Virus record (IMG/VR): IMGVR_UViG_3300027788_000013
Location: 1-56,933 of that record
Origin: a virus
Length of the DNA stretch: 56,933 nt
Reading direction: 5' to 3' (one strand)
In this document: one piece after another, positions 1 to 5,975 of the stretch
Layout of the letters: every line of letters begins with the position of its first letter
How positions within the stretch are numbered: position 1 is the first letter of the stretch
The notes under the pieces: model-generated
What the model was told of the DNA's origin: nothing
The model's input: only the letters and a program-made list of their open reading frames with translations
Databases searched by the model: none
Program-made: the position numbers and the translations under genes

Positions 1-1
1 T

Positions 2-181
2 CCTAAAACAGGTAATGTTAAAAAAGTAAACTTTGGACACGGCGGAAGCAGTGTTAAAGGTAAAGCTATGAGCATTAAAAAGAATAATCCAAAAAGACGC
101 AAGAGCTTTAGAGCAAGACACAACTGTGATAATCCAGGACCGCGTACTAAAGCACGTTACTGGTCATGTAGGAAGTGGTAA
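2..181 (+). CDS. C-terminal part of a basic conserved phage protein (5' truncated)
   Basis: The reading frame is open from the left edge and stops with TAA at 179-181, so only the last 59 residues are present. The tail is very basic, with a run of Lys/Arg followed by a compact motif containing RARHNC, then GPRTKARYW and SCRKW at the end. I know closely similar C-termini from marine T4-like phage proteins of uncertain role, possibly head-associated. The two Cys and one His might bind a metal, but this is inference. The next gene starts one base after this stop, so the two are probably co-transcribed. No function is assigned. Confidence 0.7.
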   Translation, partial: PKTGNVKKVNFGHGGSSVKGKAMSIKKNNPKRRKSFRARHNCDNPGPRTKARYWSCRKW

Positions 182-182
182 T

Positions 183-521
183 ATGTTATTAAACGAACTA
201 TTCTCAAGTATTGGTAGAGCAGAACACGAACGTGAAGAAGTTAATTGGCATGACGACTTAAGAGTCTTTATTGACAATGACAACGAAGCAATGACCAACG
301 TGTTATTTCCTGCTATTAAGAAACATCAAAAATTTAAAGGTCACCCAAACGCATATAAAATTTATATTAGACCTTTAGAAAAGTGCAAAGAAATGTACTG
401 CAATAAATTTGATATTCAAAACCCTGAAGAAAAGTTCACTAGAGAAAACCTTATTTCACTTGCTAGAGCAATGGCTAAGGAACAAGACGAACATATAGAG
501 AATGGTGATTATGAGAATTAG
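183..521 (+). CDS. Conserved hypothetical protein with CTS-like N-terminus
   Basis: This 112-residue protein starts at ATG 183, one base after the upstream stop. AGGAAG at 170-175 makes a good ribosome binding site. A longer GTG frame from 126 exists but would overlap the upstream gene and lacks this site. No catalytic motif was recognised; the protein is acidic/basic mixed, with a helical C-terminal part rich in Arg, Ala and Glu. Its first residues, MLLNELF, resemble the N-termini of the genes at 511, 2526 and 3223, although the proteins are otherwise unrelated (see findings). Function unknown. Confidence 0.75.
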   Translation: MLLNELFSSIGRAEHEREEVNWHDDLRVFIDNDNEAMTNVLFPAIKKHQKFKGHPNAYKIYIRPLEKCKEMYCNKFDIQNPEEKFTRENLISLARAMAKEQDEHIENGDYEN

Positions 522-1125
522 AGATCTATTTGAAGCTGCTGGAGACAAGCATGTGTCTTTTTGCTTTGGACGTTTTAATCCACCTACCTTAGGTCATAAA
601 CAAGTGTTTGACACTTTAAAAAGTGTTGGTGGCGATTATAAAATCTATACTAGTCAAACCCAAAATAATAAAAAAGATCCCCTAGACTATGCTACTAAAG
701 TAAATTTTATTCGTAAAATACATCCTTCATATGCTGATAACGTAGTTGAAGATACAAACCTTAATACCATTCTTAAAGTAGCAGTATCGTTAGAAGACCA
801 AAATTATAATCATGTAACATTTGTTGCTGGTAGTGATAGAGTTGAAGCTATGGGCAAACTACTTAAAGATTATAACGGCAAAGAAGGCCCTCATGGGTAT
901 TATAATTTTGAAACAATCGATCTTAAATCCAGCGGTCAAAGAGAAGATGGTGCTGAAGGTGTAGAAGGTATTAGTGGTACACTAGCAAGAGCTGATGCTG
1001 CTAATAGTGATATAAATAAATTTGCACAACATACTGGTGCAGGTGAATTTGCTGACGAACTTTATAGCGCAGTAAGAAAAGGACTAGGTATTAAAGATGA
1101 AAACACAGGGGAAGACAATGAATAA
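511..1125 (+). CDS. Nucleotidyltransferase (cytidylyltransferase-like, HxGH superfamily)
   Basis: This 204-residue protein carries the nucleotidyltransferase signature GRFNPPTLGH at about residues 20-29 and an ISGTLAR element (ISxTxxR type) near residue 150. Together these define the fold that transfers NMP to phosphorylated substrates (NMNAT, CTP:phosphocholine or glycerol-phosphate enzymes). The first His of HxGH is Thr here, which I associate with phage members of the family. The substrate cannot be told. I chose ATG 511 over the frame start at 502 because it gives MRIRDLFEA, the N-terminal pattern seen in neighbouring genes. It overlaps the upstream gene by 11 bases and the downstream gene by 8, so translation is probably coupled. 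Confidence 0.8.
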   Translation: MRIRDLFEAAGDKHVSFCFGRFNPPTLGHKQVFDTLKSVGGDYKIYTSQTQNNKKDPLDYATKVNFIRKIHPSYADNVVEDTNLNTILKVAVSLEDQNYNHVTFVAGSDRVEAMGKLLKDYNGKEGPHGYYNFETIDLKSSGQREDGAEGVEGISGTLARADAANSDINKFAQHTGAGEFADELYSAVRKGLGIKDENTGEDNE

Positions 1126-2329
1126 TAAAATAAGAAATGAAGCTAGATCAAGTGCATCAGACCAAGCGGCAGCAGCTGGCGCTTATAATGGTGGCAAGAG
1201 TATCGGTAAGCAAAATAAAAAACCCGGGCAAATGAAACGTTCACAAGCAGATAAAGATGCTGGTGTTGCAAGGATGCGTGATGAAGATGAAGCCGCTAAA
1301 AAAGCACAAAGAGATAGATTTGCCGCAATGAAAAAAGAATCGTACACTCCTACAAAAGACAAAGATGATTACGATGCTAAAGCAAAGGTCTTACAAGGTA
1401 TTCAGTTAGATCCTGAAACTTCAAAAGATCCAGAACTTAGAAAAGAATTAATTAAACGCAAAAACGCATTAGAAAAAGACAAGGCAAAACTTACAGATGC
1501 GTACGATCATCCAGAAGGAGCGAAGCTATCACGTCTTGGTAGAATACTTATGGACAAAGCAATTACAACTAAAGACGATGCATTATCAAATGTACTGTCA
1601 AGAGTTGGAGACGAGCTAACACGTTATGGCGCACCAGGCGGAGCAAGAGATATTAAAGAGCTTGAGTCGAGAACAAAATTACCTCAAGCAAAAATTATGA
1701 AACTTATGTCATGGGCTGATTCACAAAAAGATGATAGCATATCTAAAGTTAAAGATCCTAAACCAAGCGATGAACCAGATGGAGAAGATGGAGAGTTTGA
1801 CGAAGATATGCAAGGTAAAGACAATATGGGCTTTACAGATAAACAAATTAAAATGGCATATGGTGTTCTAAACAACCCAAGATACAAGGGAGGTAACTAT
1901 TCAGGTGCTGTTGAAGTGATTAACAAAATTGCACCCGGCCTTGCAGATCATCCTAGTGTTGCAAAAGCACTACAAAGAACAAATGAAGCAGTTAAAGAAA
2001 GTGCTAACTTAACTGATAAAGAACTAGTAGACGCAGTGTTTAAAGCAATAGACCTAGCAAACAGTTTAGACGTACATTATGCTGTTGACAAAGTGGGCGA
2101 ATTTGCAGAAGATCTGTATAGTGCAGTAAACGGCACAAATGAATCAGTGTGTTCAGAATGTAACAAGCCTAGATTTGTTGCTATGCCAGAGTCAATTCAA
2201 AAGCAATACAGCACTGTTAACGAAGAAAAACAAAAAGGCGTTGACGGCAAAGTATGCTGGAAAGGCTACAAGCGTATGGGCACCAAGAAAAAAGGTGGCA
2301 AGACTGTAGACAACTGTGTTAAAATGTAA
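1118..2329 (+). CDS. Large conserved hypothetical phage protein with lysine-rich C-terminus
   Basis: This 403-residue protein starts at ATG 1118, seven bases after a GGGGAAG ribosome binding site; an upstream ATG at 1097 lies within the preceding gene. The first third is Ala/Lys/Asp-rich and low in complexity. The C-terminus has a motif with VCWKGYKRMGTKKKGGKT and ends in NCVKM, a tail I have seen on several T4-like marine phage proteins. A short Cys pair, CSEC, lies about 55 residues before the end. No enzyme motif was found. The N-terminus has Glu8-Ala9, a possible prohead-protease site (see findings). The last base overlaps the next ATG (TAATG). Confidence 0.75.
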   Translation: MNNKIRNEARSSASDQAAAAGAYNGGKSIGKQNKKPGQMKRSQADKDAGVARMRDEDEAAKKAQRDRFAAMKKESYTPTKDKDDYDAKAKVLQGIQLDPETSKDPELRKELIKRKNALEKDKAKLTDAYDHPEGAKLSRLGRILMDKAITTKDDALSNVLSRVGDELTRYGAPGGARDIKELESRTKLPQAKIMKLMSWADSQKDDSISKVKDPKPSDEPDGEDGEFDEDMQGKDNMGFTDKQIKMAYGVLNNPRYKGGNYSGAVEVINKIAPGLADHPSVAKALQRTNEAVKESANLTDKELVDAVFKAIDLANSLDVHYAVDKVGEFAEDLYSAVNGTNESVCSECNKPRFVAMPESIQKQYSTVNEEKQKGVDGKVCWKGYKRMGTKKKGGKTVDNCVKM

Positions 2330-2529
2330 TGACTGAACTAGACGATATTGTTAGACTTGCCGGCATTAATGAATTCAAAGGATATACTCCTTGGGAAGGC
2401 AGCAATATTAGTATTAGTGGAAATGAAAAAGGCGAGCTAATGAAACAGCATGATATTAAACCAGGCACCCCTGAATGGTTTAAACTATGGTTTTCATTAC
2501 CTAAGTTGACAGGCGAAAAAGCGATATGA
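2329..2529 (+). CDS. Small conserved hypothetical protein
   Basis: This 66-residue protein starts within the TAATG junction with the upstream gene and ends in an ATGA overlap with the next, so it sits in a translationally coupled chain. It has an acidic start (TELDDIVRLAGI) and a C-terminal stretch containing PGTPEWFKLWFS, which I recognise from small proteins of T4-like marine phages. No transmembrane segment, metal motif or catalytic site is visible. Function unknown; the conservation and junctions make it a real gene. Confidence 0.7.
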   Translation: MTELDDIVRLAGINEFKGYTPWEGSNISISGNEKGELMKQHDIKPGTPEWFKLWFSLPKLTGEKAI

Positions 2530-3218
2530 AAATATCTGAAATAATGATTGAAGGTGACGGGCGTAAGAAAGGTATCCACGGCAAAGGTCATCCTAAGCGC
2601 AAAAAGCAACAAGCTGCTATACATGCTAACGAAGCTGTTTTCATCAACATGATGAAATCTTTTATTGTAGAAAACTTTAAACTTAAAAACTTTACAGAAG
2701 AACTAGGAGAACTAGATCCTTCTACTGAAATATATATAGATATGGACGGAGTACTTGCAGACTTTTTTGGTGACTGGGCTAAACTAATGGGTGTAGATAG
2801 TTTCCGTGATATTAAAGACCCTGGTCCTGCACTTGCAAAAATTAGAGCAACAGATGACTTTTGGTTAAAGTTACCATTACTTCCAGAAGCAAAAAAACTA
2901 CTGTCATTAATTAAAGAAGTCAAAGGCGAATACAACATTTGTACAAGTCCGTTAGCAAATGATCCAAATTCAGAACCGCATAAGCGTGAATGGATTAAAA
3001 AGAATCTAGCATTTTTTCCACCTAAGAATATACACATTACACACGACAAGCCACAGTTTGCTAAAACAAACGATGGTGCACCTAATATATTAATTGATGA
3101 TTACGGTGTTAACATTAATGCATGGGAAGCAGCTGGTGGTATTGGATTCAAACATAAAGATCATAAGTTTGAGCGCACAGCTAAAGAAATTAAACAACAC
3201 ATGCAGAAAGGTAAATAG
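2526..3218 (+). CDS. HAD-family 5'(3')-deoxyribonucleotidase-like phosphatase
   Basis: This 230-residue protein has the HAD motif I DMDGVLADF with catalytic Asp72 and Asp74, motif II in CTSPL, a Lys-containing HDKPQF as motif III, and LIDDYG as motif IV. The DGVLADF form and the length of the catalytic part match the 5'(3')-deoxyribonucleotidase branch, which removes phosphate from deoxynucleoside monophosphates; substrate choice is inferred. About 60 residues precede the HAD domain: MKISEIMIEG, then a Lys/His-rich stretch. That extension is unusual for the family and could be a targeting or DNA-binding segment. It starts in an ATGA overlap with the previous gene. Confidence 0.85.
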   Translation: MKISEIMIEGDGRKKGIHGKGHPKRKKQQAAIHANEAVFINMMKSFIVENFKLKNFTEELGELDPSTEIYIDMDGVLADFFGDWAKLMGVDSFRDIKDPGPALAKIRATDDFWLKLPLLPEAKKLLSLIKEVKGEYNICTSPLANDPNSEPHKREWIKKNLAFFPPKNIHITHDKPQFAKTNDGAPNILIDDYGVNINAWEAAGGIGFKHKDHKFERTAKEIKQHMQKGK

Positions 3219-3222
3219 TAGT

Positions 3223-3612
3223 ATGTTATTAAGTGAATTATTTGCAGTTAAGCTCGAAGCTAAAGTCGAAATGTGCTCAGAAGCATGTTGCGGTAAGCCT
3301 GTAACAGAATGTTCTTGTGGACCAGACTGCAAACATTGTGACTGCTATGAAAAGAATAAAGGCGTAGAAGAAAGTGCTACAGCAGGCGCTACAGCAGCAG
3401 GAAACATTGCTAGTGTAGAAGCACCTCATTTAAGTCCAGGCAAAGCACGTGGTAAAAAGTCTTATACAGGCGACCCATGGGGCGGCAAATCAGGCACAAA
3501 AGCTCCACCTCAACCTAAAGTAAAGCAACCAAAAGCTGCTAATGGAACAGCTAAAAATGGGCTCGATATGAAGGGCAACATTTTTGGTGGCGGTGCGGCG
3601 ATAAAGAGATAA
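3223..3612 (+). CDS. Cysteine-rich, metallothionein-like protein
   Basis: This 129-residue protein starts at ATG 3223, four bases after the upstream stop; a longer open frame from 3094 lies inside the nucleotidase gene and is rejected. Residues 18-41 hold eight cysteines and one histidine, spaced CxxxCC, CxC, CxxxCxxCxC, which suggests a zinc or other metal cluster. The rest is Ala/Gly/Pro/Lys-rich and likely disordered, ending in GGGAAIKR. The start MLLSELF matches neighbouring N-termini. Whether it is a true metallothionein, a zinc-binding nucleic-acid protein or a structural peptide cannot be told from sequence. Confidence 0.75.
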   Translation: MLLSELFAVKLEAKVEMCSEACCGKPVTECSCGPDCKHCDCYEKNKGVEESATAGATAAGNIASVEAPHLSPGKARGKKSYTGDPWGGKSGTKAPPQPKVKQPKAANGTAKNGLDMKGNIFGGGAAIKR

Positions 3613-3615
3613 ATA
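3609..3615 (+). promoter_or_regulatory. Possible late-type promoter box ATAAATA
   Basis: ATAAATA overlaps the stop codon of the cysteine-rich gene and lies five bases before the next ATG. It matches the box found ahead of the structural operons on the minus strand. A start site at the usual distance would fall on the ATG itself. In AT-rich sequence this could be chance. Confidence 0.3.
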
Positions 3616-3620
3616 TTAAT

Positions 3621-3914
3621 ATGGAAAACAAACACCCAGATCACGAAGCTAAAATGGCCAAATCGGAATTAGTAAACATTGCTAAGAACGCTATGGATCT
3701 ATTTAAGATGATTGAAGAAGGTGACGAACTTGACGGATGGGTTAGCAGTTATATTACTATATCTAATGATCATATTAATTCCGTTCACGAAAAAATGTCC
3801 TATGACTTTCAGGCTAACAGCACTAGAGAAAAAGGACCACGTGAGTACGAAGCTAATGCTTGTGAAAGTATTCGCAATAAATTAAAAGAGCAATGGGACA
3901 AAACCAAAGGATAA
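3621..3914 (+). CDS. Conserved hypothetical protein (helical, T4-like marine phage family)
   Basis: This 97-residue, largely helical protein has a central segment with GDELDGWVSSYI followed by ISNDHINSVHEKM. I recognise this arrangement from cyanophage and pelagiphage proteins, sometimes as a domain within longer ones. No catalytic residues are evident. It is eight bases downstream of the Cys-rich gene and five bases upstream of the next, within the same plus-strand run. AAGAG upstream is a weak ribosome binding site. Function unknown. Confidence 0.7.
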   Translation: MENKHPDHEAKMAKSELVNIAKNAMDLFKMIEEGDELDGWVSSYITISNDHINSVHEKMSYDFQANSTREKGPREYEANACESIRNKLKEQWDKTKG

Positions 3915-3918
3915 AATT

Positions 3919-4941
3919 ATGGACTTTAGAGATATATTAAATAAACTTCCAAAGGAAGAAAGTAAAAACGCTAACACACATAGCGGTTCATTACAGCAAT
4001 TAGTTGAATCATCAGGCAACGCATATAAAAAAGTTGTGTTTGAAGGTTATACTGATAACGAGATTAGAGACTTATGTCATTCTAAAGACCACGACTGTGC
4101 AACAACAGTAGTACATTCTGTGTACGGTAAAGGTAAACCAGTTTACGAAAGCCATGCTATTCCAGATGATAGCGGTAACGTTGCATGGTACGATGTGCAG
4201 TTTAAACATGGTATTGAAAAGAAAGTTCCAGCTTCTGATATGGAAATTTTAGTTACTGAGTCCCACGGTGCTAAGAAGAAGAAAGCCAAAAAAGAAGATG
4301 TAAAGTCCAAAGATACAGCAGTTAAAGAAGGCGGTGGCCGTGATATGGAATGTGGTCATTGTGATGGCACAGGTAAACATGGTGCTAAAGATTGTAAAAA
4401 GTGTGATGGCACAGGCGAAGCTCAAGCTGACAATGATCCAATGAACAATGAATCAAAGTTCCGTAGCAAGTTTGAAGACATGGTAGCTGAAGCTGGTAAG
4501 CCAGACTTCTTAGATGTTGACAAAGACGGTGATAAGAAAGAGCCAATGAAGAAAGCTGCTAAGGACGCTAAGAAAGCACCAATGAAGAAAGATGCTAAGA
4601 AAGATGCACCTAAAGGCAAAAAAGAAATGTCAGACAAGCAGAAAAAATTCTTTGGTAAAAAGAATGAATCTATAAAAACTGCTAAAAAGACAGTTGCTGA
4701 ATCAGTTGAAGTAATTAAAGATCCTTCCAATCTAACTTACAAGGAAATGATTAAACTTGTACAAGAGAGCGGCGGACAACAACAAATTGATCCAGTAGAC
4801 GCAGTCCTTTGGACATGGGCACAACGAGTTGCTGCTTCTAAAGTAGAAGAGTCTAACAAAGCAGAAATTTTTGCAGGACTAATTTACGAGCGTAACGGCG
4901 GAACATTTAAAATGTTTGACGTACTAGCTGAAGACAAGTAA
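3919..4941 (+). CDS. Conserved phage protein with DnaJ-type zinc motif and lysine-rich region
   Basis: This 340-residue protein has an AAGGA ribosome binding site. Residues about 45-110 hold a domain I know from T4-like marine phages, with HSVYGKGKPVYESHAIPD and VAWYDVQFKHGIEK. Two CxxCxGTG knuckles follow near residues 144-165, as in the zinc region of DnaJ, then a DVDKDGD stretch that looks like a calcium-binding loop, then a strongly Lys-rich segment and a helical C-terminus. It could be a scaffold or nucleic-acid-binding protein, but this is inference. It is the last gene before a strong terminator. Confidence 0.75.
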   Translation: MDFRDILNKLPKEESKNANTHSGSLQQLVESSGNAYKKVVFEGYTDNEIRDLCHSKDHDCATTVVHSVYGKGKPVYESHAIPDDSGNVAWYDVQFKHGIEKKVPASDMEILVTESHGAKKKKAKKEDVKSKDTAVKEGGGRDMECGHCDGTGKHGAKDCKKCDGTGEAQADNDPMNNESKFRSKFEDMVAEAGKPDFLDVDKDGDKKEPMKKAAKDAKKAPMKKDAKKDAPKGKKEMSDKQKKFFGKKNESIKTAKKTVAESVEVIKDPSNLTYKEMIKLVQESGGQQQIDPVDAVLWTWAQRVAASKVEESNKAEIFAGLIYERNGGTFKMFDVLAEDK

Positions 4942-4963
4942 AAAGAATTTATCCAATTCTACA

Positions 4964-4998
4964 TAAAAAAGCCAGTTGCAGGTTGACTGGCTTTTTTT
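4964..4998 (+). terminator. Rho-independent terminator, plus strand
   Basis: The stem AGCCAGT (4970-4976) pairs with ACTGGCT (4986-4992) around a nine-base loop and is followed by seven T. An A-run precedes it, so it could also act on the other strand. It closes the left-hand gene run. Confidence 0.9.
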
Positions 4999-5011
4999 AT
5001 GACTATATAAT
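4983..5011 (+). promoter_or_regulatory. Near-consensus sigma70 promoter for the DsbA-like gene
   Basis: TTGACT (4983-4988) and TATAAT (5006-5011) are separated by 17 bases. The -35 box lies inside the loop and 3' arm of the terminator just described. The predicted start near 5018 leaves a short leader with AGGAG at 5024-5028 before ATG 5036. Confidence 0.8.
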
Positions 5012-5035
5012 ATAACTTCAACTAGGAGATAACTT

Positions 5036-5305
5036 ATGTCAAAAATGTACGGGCCCGAAGAAAAGGCAAAACTTGAACGTCTAATTAAAGAAGGTTCCAA
5101 TGTACTACGTGAAGTAGAAGATTTGAACGAAGGCTTAAAAGACACTGTAAAAGCAGTTGCAGAAGAACTGGAAATTAAACCGAGTATTATTAATAAAGCA
5201 ATTAGAATTGCACATAAAGATAGCTGGAATACCCAATTGGAAGAGTGGGAAGAAATTGAAGCCATCTTAGGTATTACTAAAAACCTCCCTGACGATAAAG
5301 AATAA
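5036..5305 (+). CDS. dsbA: DsbA-like double-stranded DNA-binding protein
   Basis: This 89-residue acidic, helical protein contains LKDTVKAVAEELEIKPSIINKAIRIAHK, which resembles the core of T4 DsbA, an 89-residue protein that binds double-stranded DNA and influences late transcription. Length matches exactly. It has an AGGAG ribosome binding site and its own sigma70 promoter, so it is probably made early. The match is from family recollection, not from an alignment; a generic small DNA-binding protein is the alternative. Confidence 0.65.
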   Translation: MSKMYGPEEKAKLERLIKEGSNVLREVEDLNEGLKDTVKAVAEELEIKPSIINKAIRIAHKDSWNTQLEEWEEIEAILGITKNLPDDKE

Positions 5306-5310
5306 TTCAC

Positions 5311-5592
5311 TTGAACAAGATCAAATCATTCTGGATTGATAGCTATCAATCTGATAAAGTTGCTTTTGCATTTGAACTTGTTAGTTTTGTATTTACTGTT
5401 GCTGCAAGTCTCACACTTGCTATGAACGCAACAAACCCTAACATGTCGCTCATATATCCTTTCTTTTTTGTAGGTAGCACAACACAATGCTACGCTGCTT
5501 ATAGAAGGGGAGCGGCATGGGTAATGCTACTAACAGGCTATTTTGGAATAGTAAACATATACGGCTATCTTGTTGCTACACACATCATATAA
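5311..5592 (+). CDS. Small conserved membrane protein
   Basis: This 93-residue protein has three probable transmembrane segments, around residues 16-38, 45-62 and 68-90. It contains PFFFVGSTTQCYAAYRRGAAW, a signature I know from membrane proteins of many T4-like marine phages. The only usable start in frame is TTG at 5311, five bases after the dsbA-like stop. Role unknown; remodelling of the host membrane is possible but unsupported. Confidence 0.7.
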   Translation: MNKIKSFWIDSYQSDKVAFAFELVSFVFTVAASLTLAMNATNPNMSLIYPFFFVGSTTQCYAAYRRGAAWVMLLTGYFGIVNIYGYLVATHII

Positions 5593-5598
5593 AACTAC

Positions 5599-5627
5599 TT
5601 GACACCCGGCGTTAATTATGCTATAAT
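5599..5627 (+). promoter_or_regulatory. Consensus sigma70 promoter, leaderless geometry
   Basis: TTGACA (5599-5604), 17-base spacer and TATAAT (5622-5627) are exact consensus. Only six bases separate the -10 box from ATG 5634, so the transcript should begin at or next to the start codon. Confidence 0.85.
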
Positions 5628-5633
5628 ACAAGT

Positions 5634-5879
5634 ATGATTAAACACAATAATAGCTTTTTTACAAGCATGAGTCACTACTTAAAATGGTTAGCTACTGTAA
5701 TTTTAGTTTTTGGAACTGGAGTTAATGCCTTAGGCTATTATCCTGCAGGTCCTGCTATATTAACAGTTGGCAGTGCTATTTGGCTCAGTGTCAGCATCAT
5801 GTGGAAAGAACCAGCATTAATAGTTACTAACGCAATCTTAACTGTAGTAGGGTTAGCCGGATTGTTGTACACGTTATGA
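5634..5879 (+). CDS. Small membrane protein
   Basis: This 81-residue protein has two or three hydrophobic segments (about residues 17-33, 39-56 and 60-80) and no soluble domain. No ribosome binding site precedes ATG 5634, and the promoter geometry predicts a leaderless message. An internal ATG at 5667 would give a shorter product, but also lacks a ribosome binding site. The overall look, with a central PAGPAIL segment, is that of small phage inner-membrane proteins. Function unknown. Confidence 0.65.
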   Translation: MIKHNNSFFTSMSHYLKWLATVILVFGTGVNALGYYPAGPAILTVGSAIWLSVSIMWKEPALIVTNAILTVVGLAGLLYTL

Positions 5880-5897
5880 TACACAGGGTAAATAAAA

Positions 5898-5975
5898 GTG
5901 AAGAAGGTAATCGCAGGCCATAAACTGCTTAATGGGTATTTGTCAGCCAGAAGTGACATACAGGAGAATAAATGA
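5898..5975 (+). CDS. Possible 25-residue leader peptide ahead of DNA polymerase
   Basis: A GTG-started frame runs from 5898 and its TGA overlaps the polymerase ATG as ATGA, the same junction used by several certain gene pairs in this window. AGGG at 5885-5888 could serve as ribosome binding site. The product begins MKKVIAGHKLLNGYL. It is short, so chance is quite possible. Within it, GCAG/CTGC (5913-5928) can form a small stem with an eight-base loop, loosely like the T4 gene 43 operator. Confidence 0.3.
   Translation: MKKVIAGHKLLNGYLSARSDIQENK

Noticed and set aside
126-182. GTG start for the first full gene
   Set aside because: It overlaps the end of the upstream protein, and ATG 183 has a good ribosome binding site.
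3094-3222. Upstream extension of the Cys-rich protein
   Set aside because: It lies inside the nucleotidase gene, and ATG 3223 gives the N-terminal pattern shared with neighbours.
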